Shown here piece by piece: positions 7,110-16,199 of a stretch of DNA of 44,599 nucleotides (positions are counted from its first letter, which is position 1; every line of letters begins with the position of its first letter). A program made the translations under genes and the position numbers. The notes under the pieces are model-generated. The model worked only from the letters and a program-made list of their open reading frames with translations, had not been told where the DNA came from and ran no database searches. The stretch is from Paraburkholderia elongata. GTDB lineage: Bacteria; Pseudomonadota; Gammaproteobacteria; Burkholderiales; Burkholderiaceae. The stretch lies in assembly GCF_013177735.1 (NCBI RefSeq), contig NZ_WOEZ01000095.1, positions 1-44,599 of the forward strand. The letters run 5' to 3'.

Positions 7110-10100
7110 TCAAGCGGCGAGCGCTGCATCGACCGCGGCCAGGTAGTGCCGAAAGCCAGCCTGCAGCAGCACGGTTCGCACGCGCCCGAGCTCGCATCGC
7201 ACGGCTTCGTCCGCGGGCTCCTGCAGGGTGCGCGCGAGCGCGCGGCCGCGCGCCGCGAACAGCTCGGCCCAAGGCAGCGGTTCGCGCCGCGTGTAGTCCT
7301 CTAGTGCCGTCACGTAGAGCAGCACGCCGGCCGGATCGGGGGCCGACAGCATCGCTTCGATTGCGTCGCGGTAGAACCAGAGGTGGTTGTGGCCGACCGC
7401 GCCGAGGCGCAGGAGGTTCTCGCCTTCTGCCAGGAGCCGCGCACGCTCGTCGTTCTCGTCGACCGCGCGGGAGAGGGCGCCCAGGACCTTCGGCGCGCAG
7501 AACTGCGTGCCGACTTCGCGCGAGATCGCGAGCGCCTCGCGAAGCGCTTTCACCGCTTCGCCGCGGCATCCATCGTCCAGCCATACACGTCCCTGCATTT
7601 CCAGGTTCTGCGCTTCGAATCGGCGCGCGCCCAACTGCCGGATCACCCGCATTTCCTGCTCCAGATGGACCCGCGCAGCCTGCCCATCGCCTAGCTCGTA
7701 GCAGGCGAACACGCCGAGCGTCTCGCCCAGCAATTGCGCGCGCGGCTGCCCGATCAGCTCGGCGGCGCGCGCGGCGGCAACGGCGTCTTCGCGCGCCTGC
7801 CGCGCGTCGTTCAGATAGATGCGGCTGAAGCCCTGCATCGAACGATTGGCGACTTCGATGCGGCCGAATCCGTGCTCGCGGCTTAACGCCACGCAATCGC
7901 TGAAATGGCGGAACGCGGTCCGCATCCGCCCCTGCGCGTACGCGGCATCGGCGAGGCCGCCGAGCGCGCGGGCCTCCGCCTCCGGCAGGCCGAGGCGCCG
8001 CGCATAGGCGAGCCCGCGTTCGTGCTCGGCGCTACAGGCATCGATCTTCCCGAGCGGAAAGAGGATGTTGCCGCGCAGATGGTGAAGGCTCGCGAGCTCG
8101 GCCACCCGGTCGTCGCGCTCCGCGATCCGCTGCGCGGCCGCGAGCAGGTCTAGCGCTTCGTCGAGACCTTCGCTCACGCGCAGGCCTTCCGCAAGCCCGA
8201 GCTGGCAGCGGCACAGACTGGCGTCGTCGGGGGCGGCCGCCAGCGCCGCGCGATAGGTGGCGGTCGATCCCGCGATGTCGCCGAGGTCGCGCTGGAGCTC
8301 GCCCTTGCAACAGCTCAGGGCGTGACGGTCCGTGTCGGTCTGCGCGATCTCGAGGCCCCGCTCGGCGAGGCGCAGCGCGGCCTCGACCAGGTGGGCCGTG
8401 CGCTGCGCGCCCGCGGCGGCCAGATAGGCCCGCGGCGCGCGTTCGTCCTCGGCGCGGTCGAGATGCTGGGCGTGCAGCGTGGAGTCGCCGTGCGCGAACC
8501 AGTCGGCCGCGCAGCGGTGCAGCTCGCGCCGGCGCGCGCGCAGCAGCGTCGAGTATGCGCTCTCCTGAATCAGCGCATGGGCGAACAGGAAGTCTTCGCC
8601 CTCCGGCAGCACGAGCGCATTGGCGAGCAGGCCGTCGCAGACGTAGCCGGGATCGTCGATGAGCCGCCGCAGCAACGCGATGTCGAAACGCTGGCCGATC
8701 ACGGCGGCCGCCTGGAAGGCCAGGCGGTCGTGCGGCGCGAGCCGGTCCATCCGCGCGAGCACGAGGCTCCGGATCGAGGCGGGCACGGCGCTGCCGCCGC
8801 CTTCCTCTGCGTTGCGCAATAGCTGCTCGAGGAACAGCGGATTGCCGCCCGCGCGCTCGATGCAGGCGCGCGCGACACGCTGCGTCGCATCGATGAAGTT
8901 GCCCGCGAGGCTCAGGGCCTCGTCCTTTCGCAGCGGTCCGAGATCGATCGTCGCGAACGGGGTGTCCCGGCAGCGCGCTCGCCACGTCGCATCGATCGGA
9001 TCGCCTTCCACGCGCGACGTCATCACGAGGAGGCCCGGGCCGTTCGCGATGCCCGAGGCGAAGGCCGAGAAATAGTCGAGCACTTCGGGGTCAGCCCAAT
9101 GCAGGTCTTCGACGACGATCAGCGTCGCCGCCTGCCTGCACGCGTCGTCGGTCAGTCTCGCGGCGAGCGCCTGCTTGCCGCGCTTGCGCGCGCCGTGTTC
9201 CATCGCGTCGTAGAAGGCTCGCCATTCGCCCGCGAGCGGGAGGTCGAGGAGGTCGTGGAGAAACGCGTGCTGCTCGTCCTTGACGACGCCCTCAGCGGCG
9301 AGACGCGCGGCGGCGGCCTGCCGCGCGTCACTCGATGCGCCGGCCGGCAGGCCGAGCAGGCTGCCGACGATCGCGTGCACGGGATCCTGCCCCTTGCCCA
9401 CGCCGAAATCGAGCACGAGGCCCCGATGGATCGCGAAGCCCTGCGACTGCGCGTAGCGGCGCATCTCGTCGACGAGACGCGTCTTGCCGATGCCCGCTTC
9501 GCCGCGCACATGGACAACGTGGCCGGCCCGCCTCGCGAGGCACGCGTGGACGATACCGTGAAACTGCTCGAGCTCGGCCTGGCGTCCGACGAAGAGGCTC
9601 CGACTCGCCTTCGCCGATTCGCTCGCGATGGCGCGCAGCCGCCATGCCCGCACCGGCGTGTCGATGCCCTTGAACCGCTGCTCACCGAGCGCGTCGCAGA
9701 CGGCGGCGTCGCCGAGCGCGCGCGCCACGTCATCGGAAAGCCAGGTCTCACCGGCCGCCGCCGCGGCCTGGAGCCGCGCGGCCAGGTTCACCGGGTTGCC
9801 GGTCACGGTGTAGTCCCGCGCGTCGACGCAGCCGAGCGCGCCCGCGACCACCTCGCCGCTCGCGATGCCGACATGCGCCTGCAACGTCCGCCCCGCCTGC
9901 GCGCTCAGCTGCGTCAGCGCGTCATGGATGTCGAGCGCCGCGCGGGCCGCGCGCAGCGTGTCCGTCTCGTGCGCGCGGGGAGCGCCGAACAGCGCCATCA
10001 CCGCATCGCCGATGTGCCTGTCGGTCGTGCCGCCATAGGCGAGCACGATGCCGTCGACGAGCGCCGTGTAGCGGCCGATCAGCGCGCGCAGCTCCTCCGG

Positions 10101-10418
10101 ATCGAGCGTGCGCGACAGCGCCGTGAAGCCGCAGAGATCGGCAAAGAGGATCGTGACCTGCCTGCGTTCGTCCGCGGGGGTGCCCACGGCGAAGGGAGCC
10201 TGCGCCGCCGGCGGGGCCGCTGTCGCCGAGTCCCGCGCGGCGGCAGCGAGGATGCGTTTGCGGTGGCCGAGCGACTGCACCCCGAGCTCCTTCAGGTCCA
10301 CATCGGTCAGCTGCGCGAGCAGCGACAGATCGATATCGTTTGCCGCGAACGCTGGCGCGTACTGCTCAAGTCCCAGGACGTGCAGCCATTGCTCAATATC
10401 CATGTTCGCCGCCTGCAT
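7110..10418 (-). CDS. SAM-domain class III nucleotide cyclase with AAA ATPase and TPR
   Basis: A 1102-residue cytoplasmic signalling protein. Order: SAM-like domain (residues 6-62, MDIEQWLHVLGLEQYAPAF), class III cyclase (about 85-262), AAA_16 ATPase (about 275-550, Walker A GEAGIGKT 306-313, Walker B LIVVEDLHWAD near 430), then TPR-like helical repeats to the end. Cyclase metal aspartates are D94 (FADLCGFT) and D138 (HIGDAVMALFG); transition-state residues are N211 and R215 (VNLAARL). The purine-specifying site has Thr204 (DYTVTG) rather than Asp, the class IIIb pattern known from bicarbonate-responsive cyclases, and the usual Lys is Arg134. The architecture resembles soluble adenylyl cyclase with one cyclase domain. 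A start at Met6 is possible. It is divergent from a cNMP-binding transporter. Confidence 0.92.
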   Translation of the reverse strand: MQAANMDIEQWLHVLGLEQYAPAFAANDIDLSLLAQLTDVDLKELGVQSLGHRKRILAAAARDSATAAPPAAQAPFAVGTPADERRQVTILFADLCGFTALSRTLDPEELRALIGRYTALVDGIVLAYGGTTDRHIGDAVMALFGAPRAHETDTLRAARAALDIHDALTQLSAQAGRTLQAHVGIASGEVVAGALGCVDARDYTVTGNPVNLAARLQAAAAAGETWLSDDVARALGDAAVCDALGEQRFKGIDTPVRAWRLRAIASESAKASRSLFVGRQAELEQFHGIVHACLARRAGHVVHVRGEAGIGKTRLVDEMRRYAQSQGFAIHRGLVLDFGVGKGQDPVHAIVGSLLGLPAGASSDARQAAAARLAAEGVVKDEQHAFLHDLLDLPLAGEWRAFYDAMEHGARKRGKQALAARLTDDACRQAATLIVVEDLHWADPEVLDYFSAFASGIANGPGLLVMTSRVEGDPIDATWRARCRDTPFATIDLGPLRKDEALSLAGNFIDATQRVARACIERAGGNPLFLEQLLRNAEEGGGSAVPASIRSLVLARMDRLAPHDRLAFQAAAVIGQRFDIALLRRLIDDPGYVCDGLLANALVLPEGEDFLFAHALIQESAYSTLLRARRRELHRCAADWFAHGDSTLHAQHLDRAEDERAPRAYLAAAGAQRTAHLVEAALRLAERGLEIAQTDTDRHALSCCKGELQRDLGDIAGSTATYRAALAAAPDDASLCRCQLGLAEGLRVSEGLDEALDLLAAAQRIAERDDRVAELASLHHLRGNILFPLGKIDACSAEHERGLAYARRLGLPEAEARALGGLADAAYAQGRMRTAFRHFSDCVALSREHGFGRIEVANRSMQGFSRIYLNDARQAREDAVAAARAAELIGQPRAQLLGETLGVFACYELGDGQAARVHLEQEMRVIRQLGARRFEAQNLEMQGRVWLDDGCRGEAVKALREALAISREVGTQFCAPKVLGALSRAVDENDERARLLAEGENLLRLGAVGHNHLWFYRDAIEAMLSAPDPAGVLLYVTALEDYTRREPLPWAELFAARGRALARTLQEPADEAVRCELGRVRTVLLQAGFRHYLAAVDAALAA

Positions 10419-10668
10419 CCAATGCCGGGCGGCGCGCGCCGCTCTGCCGCCCGGGTCCGCTTCCGGTTCCTTCCCATGGGCTCAAAGCGCAGACGAAAAG
10501 CGCGCGCCGGTTGCCGATGCGAATGGCCCCGAGCCTGTCGCGGATCGTGCCGATGAATACCCAGTGTAGGCGTCCGCCACGGACCGCGTATGGCGTTTGA
10601 CAGGCTTTCGATTGAGGACGGATACTGGACGGCACCCATCGCGCCTCCGCATTCCACCGGGAATTCAC

Positions 10669-12897
10669 GTGAAGCCGGGCAACACCGTTTCCGTCTCCGA
10701 CGTCCCGCCACGCTCGCGCGTCGCGGGGCTGCCCGGCGATCTGGCGGCCGGGGCGGTATCGGCGCTCGTCATGCTGTGCTACGCGATGAGCCTCGGCACG
10801 ATGATCTTCAGCGCCGATCTCGCCCGCTACGCGATGCTCGGCGTACCCACCGCGCTCGTCAGCTGTGTCGTCACGGCGCTCGTGATTTCCTTGACGAGCT
10901 CGATGCGCCTGAACATCGGCGGCCCCGACAGCAATGCGGCGGCGTTTCTCGCGGGTGTGGCGGCAGGCGTCGCGAGCAGCGTGCGCGCGGACGGCGGCTC
11001 CCCGCAGACCCTCCTCCTGACCGTGCTGATCGCGATCGCGCTCTGTTCGCTCGTGACCGGCATCGTGCTCTACGCGATCGGTTCGTCGAAGCGCAGCCGC
11101 TCGCTGCAGTTCCTGCCTTACCCGGTCCTCGGCGGATTCCTCGCCGGCACGGGCTATCTGCTCCTCGCCGGCGCGTTCCGCGTGATGACGGGCGAGTCCC
11201 TGCAATGGCAGACGCTCGTGCTGTTGACGCATCTTCACTGGCTCGCGTGGCTCCCCGCGCTCGTCGTAGGCGTGCTGGCCACCATCCTGATGCGCACCTG
11301 GAAGCACGTCGCAGCGCTGCCGCTCACGCTGGCCTTCGGGGTCGTCCTCTTCTACGTCCTGCTGCGCGCCGCGGGCCTGTCGATCGACGAAGCGCGCGGC
11401 ATGGGGCTGCTGCTGCCGCGCGGGGCGCTGCGGCTCGCGGGGCTTCCGGAGCTGCACCTGACAGCGCAGCTCGCGCAGGGTGGCATCGACTGGTCGGCGA
11501 TCGCCGCACACCTTCCGGAGAGCCTCGTGGTCACGTCGGCCTCGGCTGTCACAATCCTGATGAATTCGACGGCAATCGGCGCGGCGACGGGCGAGGAGGT
11601 CGATCTCAATCGCGAGATGCGGGCCGCGGGCCTCGCCAATCTCGCGAGCGGGCTTTTGGGCGGAATGGTCGGCTATCAGTCGTTCAATCGCTCGATGCTC
11701 AACGCGCGCGTTGGCGCGACGAGTCGGATGGCGGGCGTGTTCGCGTCGCTCGCGTGCCTCGTCGTGCTTGCCGCGTCGCCCGGTCTCGTCGCGCTCTTTC
11801 CCGTGCCGGTGCTCGTCGGCCTCCAGCTTTTCATGGGGCTGCGCCTCCTCGTGCACTGGGTTGTCGGCGCCTATGCGAAGCTCAATTGGTACGAGTACCT
11901 GCTCGTGCCCGTCATTCTCGGCACGATCGCGGCCTGGGGCGTGATCATCGGCGTGGTCGCAGGCGTCGTCGCCGCGTGCGTGATGTTCACGCTGCTCTAC
12001 GGGCGGGCCAGTTGCATACGCATGGAGTTCGACCTCCTCACCCGGACATCGAATGTCGAGCGCAACATCGAGGAGACCGAATCGCTGCGCGGACTCGGCG
12101 CACAGGTGTACGGAATGTGCCTGCAAGGGTTTCTCTTCTTCGGCACGGCCAATTCGATCCTCCACCGCATACGCGAGCGGCTCGCCGCGCGCGATCCGGC
12201 GTCGGTCCGATTCGTCGTGCTCGACTTCGCGTCGACCCAAGGCATAGACGCGTCGGTATCGATCAGCTTCGTCAAGCTGCGGCAGCTCTGCGCGGCGACG
12301 GACGCGGACTTAATCTTGACCGCGCTGCCGCCGCGCTCGCGCGATCTGCTTACTAAAACCGGCACGCTCAATCTGCGGATTCGTGAATTCGACACGCTCG
12401 ACGCGGGCCTGGAATGGGTCGAAGACAAACTGCTCGCCTCAAGCGCGCTTGCGCCGAAGCGCGGTGACGACCTCCACGCGATGCTCGCGCGGCATTTCAC
12501 GGCCAGCGCACTGAACACACTGTCCACCTATCTCGAAGTGCATGAGCTGCTAGCCGGCGAGCCACTGTTTCTTCGCGGGGAGGCGGGCGACGCACTGTAC
12601 ATCATCGAGCGCGGGCGGGTCGCGGTTTCGCTGCCGCTCGGAGACGGGCGGTCGGTGAGGCTGCGCGCTTCCGGCCCGGGCACGGTCGTTGGCGAAATGG
12701 CCATGTACACGCAGCAGCCGCGCAGCGCGGACGTGTTCGCCGAGGTGCCGACGCGCGTGCGCAGGCTGTCGCTGGCCGCGCTCGTTGCTCTCGAGCAAGA
12801 CAACCCCGCAGCCGCGCAGCAGTTTCATCGCTTTCTGGTGAAGGTCATCGCGTCGCGGCTCGCCCTCGCCACTGAGGCCCTGCGCGCGGCCTACTGA
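10669..12897 (+). CDS. SulP-family anion transporter with STAS and cyclic nucleotide-binding domains
   Basis: About 742 residues from GTG 10669, chosen because GGGA lies 7 bases upstream; a TTG at 10597 would add 24 residues. Residues about 20-455 hold the SulP membrane core with many hydrophobic helices (LPYPVLGGFLAGTGYLLLAG, conserved LNWYEYL near the end). Residues about 460-590 are a STAS domain (VLDFASTQGID with D519). Residues about 625-715 are a cNMP-binding domain; its phosphate-binding cassette is visible as G675-E676 and R685-S-A (GEMAMYTQQPRSAD), so the residues that hold the cyclic phosphate are kept. SulP proteins carry bicarbonate, sulfate or other anions. It starts head-to-head with the cyclase gene, suggesting that cyclase product gates or tunes transport. 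Confidence 0.92.
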   Translation: MKPGNTVSVSDVPPRSRVAGLPGDLAAGAVSALVMLCYAMSLGTMIFSADLARYAMLGVPTALVSCVVTALVISLTSSMRLNIGGPDSNAAAFLAGVAAGVASSVRADGGSPQTLLLTVLIAIALCSLVTGIVLYAIGSSKRSRSLQFLPYPVLGGFLAGTGYLLLAGAFRVMTGESLQWQTLVLLTHLHWLAWLPALVVGVLATILMRTWKHVAALPLTLAFGVVLFYVLLRAAGLSIDEARGMGLLLPRGALRLAGLPELHLTAQLAQGGIDWSAIAAHLPESLVVTSASAVTILMNSTAIGAATGEEVDLNREMRAAGLANLASGLLGGMVGYQSFNRSMLNARVGATSRMAGVFASLACLVVLAASPGLVALFPVPVLVGLQLFMGLRLLVHWVVGAYAKLNWYEYLLVPVILGTIAAWGVIIGVVAGVVAACVMFTLLYGRASCIRMEFDLLTRTSNVERNIEETESLRGLGAQVYGMCLQGFLFFGTANSILHRIRERLAARDPASVRFVVLDFASTQGIDASVSISFVKLRQLCAATDADLILTALPPRSRDLLTKTGTLNLRIREFDTLDAGLEWVEDKLLASSALAPKRGDDLHAMLARHFTASALNTLSTYLEVHELLAGEPLFLRGEAGDALYIIERGRVAVSLPLGDGRSVRLRASGPGTVVGEMAMYTQQPRSADVFAEVPTRVRRLSLAALVALEQDNPAAAQQFHRFLVKVIASRLALATEALRAAY

Positions 12898-13177
12898 GCG
12901 GTGGGCGGGGGATGGTGTTCGGGGCAACTGCCGTGGCACTTGGGCGGCGGCCGACGCTGAAGATCGCGCAACGCCGTCAGCGATGCTATTCACGAATCTG
13001 GTTTCTTTATCGAAGCGATGAGAACGTTCAATTGTTCTTTTCGCGTTCCTCACCGCATTATGCAAACGGATAGCGAAAAGGCTGGGATGGATTGCCATCT
13101 GAAGCACGCCACCCGGTCCTTGGCGCTGGCCATAGCCATAGCACCGACAGTCTGTTTGACGCGAGAGGATTTCTGCG

Positions 13178-14491
13178 ATGAGTGCACCAGCCGCACGTCT
13201 GGGGATGACCGATCGAACAACGCTGGCCATTGGCGAGGTTCTGGCTGGGCGCAGCGCCGGCATCCGGTCCACACTGCTGTTTGCCGGCCCGGCTGTCGTT
13301 GCTTCCATCGCGTACATGGATCCGGGCAATTTCGCCACGAACCTTCAGGCGGGAGCCCGGTACGGCTATTCGCTACTTTGGGTCGTGCTGGCTGCCAACA
13401 TTATCGCGATGCTGTTCCAGGCACTCTCGGCACGGCTGGGCATTGTGACGAACCGCAATCTCGCCGAAATGTCCCGTGAGCATTTTCCAGCTCCAGTGGT
13501 TTATGCGATGTGGGGAATCAGCGAGATCGCGGCGATGGCGACGGATCTCGCAGAGTTTCTGGGCGGCGCGATCGGCCTGGCACTACTGTTTCACCTGCCT
13601 CTGCTCTTCGGCATGGCAGTAACTGGACTCGTTACTTACGCGATCCTGATGGCCGAGAAGCGAGGCTTCCGCCCGGTCGAGCTGATTATCGGCGGTCTCA
13701 TTGGCGCCATTGCCCTGTCTTATGTGATCGAACTGCTGATTGTCCACGTAGCGTGGGGAGCGGCGGCGCACGGAACGTTCGTACCGCAGTTGCATGGTTC
13801 AGGGGCGCTCGGTGTCGCGGTAGGCATTATCGGCGCCACGGTGATGCCGCACGCCCTCTACCTGCACTCCGGCCTGACGCAAAATCGCGTGTCCGCGCGC
13901 ACCGATGTTGCGCGCCGCAGACTGGTGCAATTCTCGAACCGCGAAGTCGTCATCGCGCTGACGCTCGCCGGTCTCGTCAACATGGCGATGGTCATCATGG
14001 CTTCCGGCGCATTCCACGCAGGTCATCCCGACGTGGCCGAGATCGAGACGGCGTATCACACGTTGACGCCTTTGCTAGGCGCCGGCGCGGCCGGGGTCTT
14101 CCTGGTGTCGCTGCTGGCCTCCGGCGTTTCCAGTTCGGTGGTCGGAACGATGGCAGGGCAAATGATCATGCAAGGCTTCGTGGGTCTTCGTCTTCCAGTC
14201 TGGCTGCGCCGTCTTGCGACGATGGTGCCCGCATTCATTGTCGTAGCGTTGGGTGTTAACGCAACCGATGCGCTCGTCTACAGCCAGGTGGTATTGAGCT
14301 TTGCCCTGCCGGTGCCGATGATTGCCCTCGTGATCTTTACCAGCCGGCGCGACATCATGGGCGCTTTCGTGAACAGCCGACTGGTATCTCTCGCCGCGAT
14401 TCTGGGGACCGCAACGATTCTGGTCCTCAACGCCATCCTGCTGCTGCAGACTTTGGGCATCGCTATACCGGGAATTCCCACCGCCGGTTGA
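13178..14491 (+). CDS. mntH: Nramp-family divalent metal transporter MntH
   Basis: A 437-residue inner-membrane proton-coupled Mn(II)/Fe(II) importer. TM1 carries the metal-binding DPGN motif (residues 48-51, AYMDPGNFATN) and TM6 the MPH motif (residues 223-225, MPHALYLHSGL), the two signatures of Nramp. About 11 hydrophobic helices are evident and the length fits the family. GAGAGGA about 9 bases upstream supports the ATG at 13178. It stands alone between the SulP gene and the MoaD-like gene. The 280 bases upstream show no recognisable MntR or Fur box by eye. Confidence 0.95.
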   Translation: MSAPAARLGMTDRTTLAIGEVLAGRSAGIRSTLLFAGPAVVASIAYMDPGNFATNLQAGARYGYSLLWVVLAANIIAMLFQALSARLGIVTNRNLAEMSREHFPAPVVYAMWGISEIAAMATDLAEFLGGAIGLALLFHLPLLFGMAVTGLVTYAILMAEKRGFRPVELIIGGLIGAIALSYVIELLIVHVAWGAAAHGTFVPQLHGSGALGVAVGIIGATVMPHALYLHSGLTQNRVSARTDVARRRLVQFSNREVVIALTLAGLVNMAMVIMASGAFHAGHPDVAEIETAYHTLTPLLGAGAAGVFLVSLLASGVSSSVVGTMAGQMIMQGFVGLRLPVWLRRLATMVPAFIVVALGVNATDALVYSQVVLSFALPVPMIALVIFTSRRDIMGAFVNSRLVSLAAILGTATILVLNAILLLQTLGIAIPGIPTAG

Positions 14492-14550
14492 CTCGCCGAG
14501 TTCGTCAGTAAAGATTCCCCTAATGTACCGCAACCTATCGTCTGGTGTAT

Positions 14551-14584
14551 GGCGATGCCCCCGAAGCACGCGGGGCGGATCGCC
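14551..14584. other. Hairpin between mntH and the MoaD-like gene
   Basis: GGCGAT (14551-14556) and GCCCC (14557-14561) can pair with GGGGC (14572-14576) and ATCGCC (14579-14584), leaving a two-base bulge. No T-run follows, so it is either a factor-dependent or weak terminator for mntH or a leader structure for the MoaD-like gene 48 bases downstream. Confidence 0.45.
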
Positions 14585-14632
14585 TAAACTACAGAATCAA
14601 CGGACACGGCCATTCCCGCGCCGCTACCCGCC

Positions 14633-14902
14633 ATGGCGCACATCTTCTTCGCTGCTTCGATTCAGCGGCATATCGCAACGCCCGAGCGCGAGATCGACGC
14701 GCGCACGCTCGGCGAAGCGCTCGAGGCCGTCTTCGCCGCGCAACCTCGACTGCGCGGCTACATCCTTGACGATCAGGGCTCACTGCGGAGGCATCTCGCC
14801 GTGTTTGTCGACGGCCGGCGGGTGCGCGACCGACAACATCTGTCCGATGCGCTCGGCGAGAAAAGCCGGGTTTACGTCGTACAGGCGCTGTCTGGCGGAT
14901 AA
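14633..14902 (+). CDS. MoaD/ThiS-like ubiquitin-fold sulfur carrier
   Basis: An 89-residue beta-grasp protein that ends in Gly88-Gly89 (VVQALSGG). The terminal di-Gly is the residue pair that MoaD and ThiS proteins have adenylated and thiocarboxylated. The hydrophobic pattern (RGYILDD, HLAVFVDGRRV, VYVVQALSGG) fits the fold. It is not in a molybdopterin or thiamine operon; instead a BNR propeller gene follows at 14985 on the same strand, an arrangement I recall from other proteobacteria but without an established role. No clear Shine-Dalgarno precedes the ATG. Confidence 0.82.
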   Translation: MAHIFFAASIQRHIATPEREIDARTLGEALEAVFAAQPRLRGYILDDQGSLRRHLAVFVDGRRVRDRQHLSDALGEKSRVYVVQALSGG

Positions 14903-14933
14903 CGGGTTTCATCCGTACTTGAGCTTTGCATGG

Positions 14934-14967
14934 GACCAGAGTAAGCGCTAAAGCGCTAACTCTGGTC
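14934..14967. repeat. 16-bp inverted repeat (hairpin) upstream of the BNR gene
   Basis: The arms 14934-14949 and 14952-14967 are inverted copies with one mismatch (15 of 16), separated by two A residues. The centre contains AGCGCT twice. The structure ends four bases before the AGGAG ribosome-binding site of the gene at 14985. It could be an intercistronic stability or attenuation hairpin, a terminator without T-run, or a dyad operator. Confidence 0.8.
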
Positions 14968-14984
14968 GACAGGAGAAACTCGAC

Positions 14985-16145
14985 ATGAGCGATCGATTGC
15001 TTGTCGCAACCCGCAAGGGACTGTTCGTTCTGCAAGCCGATGGCGATGGCGGCTGGACGCTCGGTGCGCCGTATTTCGTCGGCGAGCCTGTGAGCATGGT
15101 GCTGCCTGATCCGCGCGACGGATCGCTGTATGCCGCGCTCAATCTCGGCCACTTCGGTGTGAAGCTGCATCGCCGGCGCGCGGGCAGGGAGGATTGGGAA
15201 GAGTGCGCGGTCCCCGTCTACCCGCCGCAGCCCGCCGACGAGACACGTACTGGTGACGGCGCGAACGCGAGTGCAAACACCAGCGCGGACAATGCGAGCG
15301 CCGCCGCGCCCAGCCCGCCGCCGCCTCCCTGGACGCTTCAGCAAATCTGGTCGCTCGAAACCGGCGGCCCGGACGAGCCGGGCGTCCTGTGGGCCGGCAC
15401 GATTCCCGGCGGGCTCTTCCGTTCCGACAATGGCGGCGAGACATGGGTGCTCAACCGTGCGCTGTGGGATCGCCCGGAGCGCCGCGAATGGTTCGGTGGC
15501 GGCTACGACGCGCCGGGCATCCATTCCGTGATGGTCGATCCGCGCGACAGCCGGCATGTGACAATCGGCGTATCGTGCGGCGGCGTCTGGCAAACCGCCG
15601 ACAGCGGCGCGACCTGGCGCGTGACTGCAGAGGGGATGGAGGCTGACTACATGCCGCCTGAGCGGCGCGGCGATGCCAACGTGCAAGACCCACACAGGGT
15701 CGTACAATGCGCGGCAAATCCAGATGCGCTGTGGACGCAGCATCACTGCGCAATCTTCCGCTCGACTGACGGCGCGGCACACTGGCAGCGGATCGAAGCG
15801 CAGCCATCGAGCTTCGGCTTCGCGGTTGCCGTGCATCCGCGCGAGCCGGACACCGCGTGGTTCGTGCCCGCTGTGAAAGACCAGTGCCGGATCCCGGTGA
15901 ACGGCCAGTTCGTCGTCACGCGCACACGCGACGGCGGCCGCACGTTCGAGCGTTTCTCGAATGGGTTGCCGCCTGCACCGGCGTATCACCTCGTGTATCG
16001 GCACGGGCTCGCTGTAGATGACTCCGGCATGCGCCTCGCGATGGGGTCGACCACCGGCGCGCTTTGGACGTCCGACGACGGCGGCGAAAGCTGGCATTTG
16101 ATTTCGGCGCATTTGCCGCCTGCTTATTGTGTTCGGTTTGGATGA
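14985..16145 (+). CDS. BNR/Asp-box beta-propeller protein (sialidase-like fold)
   Basis: A 386-residue protein with at least five Asp-box repeats of the S-x-D-x-G-x-T-W type: SDNGGETW, TADSGATW, STDGAAHW, TRDGGRTF and SDDGGESW. These mark a beta-propeller of the exo-sialidase/glycosyl-hydrolase BNR superfamily. The sialidase arginine triad is not recognisable, so annotation as a sialidase would be misleading. There is no signal peptide (start MSDRLLVATRKGLFVLQ), so it is cytoplasmic. A low-complexity Asn/Ala/Pro insert lies near residues 85-115. It follows the MoaD-like gene; a shared role is inferred. AGGAG sits 9 bases before the ATG. Confidence 0.88.
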   Translation: MSDRLLVATRKGLFVLQADGDGGWTLGAPYFVGEPVSMVLPDPRDGSLYAALNLGHFGVKLHRRRAGREDWEECAVPVYPPQPADETRTGDGANASANTSADNASAAAPSPPPPPWTLQQIWSLETGGPDEPGVLWAGTIPGGLFRSDNGGETWVLNRALWDRPERREWFGGGYDAPGIHSVMVDPRDSRHVTIGVSCGGVWQTADSGATWRVTAEGMEADYMPPERRGDANVQDPHRVVQCAANPDALWTQHHCAIFRSTDGAAHWQRIEAQPSSFGFAVAVHPREPDTAWFVPAVKDQCRIPVNGQFVVTRTRDGGRTFERFSNGLPPAPAYHLVYRHGLAVDDSGMRLAMGSTTGALWTSDDGGESWHLISAHLPPAYCVRFG

Positions 16146-16199
16146 GGGCGCGGGGCAGGCGTCGAACAACCCTTAACGCAAGCAGTCTTCGGCCGGGCA

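Noticed and set aside
9099..10556. 485-codon plus-strand open frame
   Set aside because: Antisense to the cyclase gene, whose domains are unmistakable on the other strand.
10393..12240. 615-codon minus-strand open frame
   Set aside because: Antisense to the SulP transporter, with His/Arg/Glu-rich low-complexity sequence; no family resemblance.
10590..12356. 588-codon plus-strand frame overlapping the SulP gene
   Set aside because: Arg-rich out-of-frame reading of the transporter gene; no hydrophobic helices or domains.
12898..13177. Manganese riboswitch or MntR box before mntH
   Set aside because: No yybP-ykoY-like layout or recognisable MntR/Fur dyad could be found by eye.
14589..16169. 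526-codon minus-strand open frame
   Set aside because: Shadow of the BNR propeller gene; Arg/Ala-rich with no motifs.
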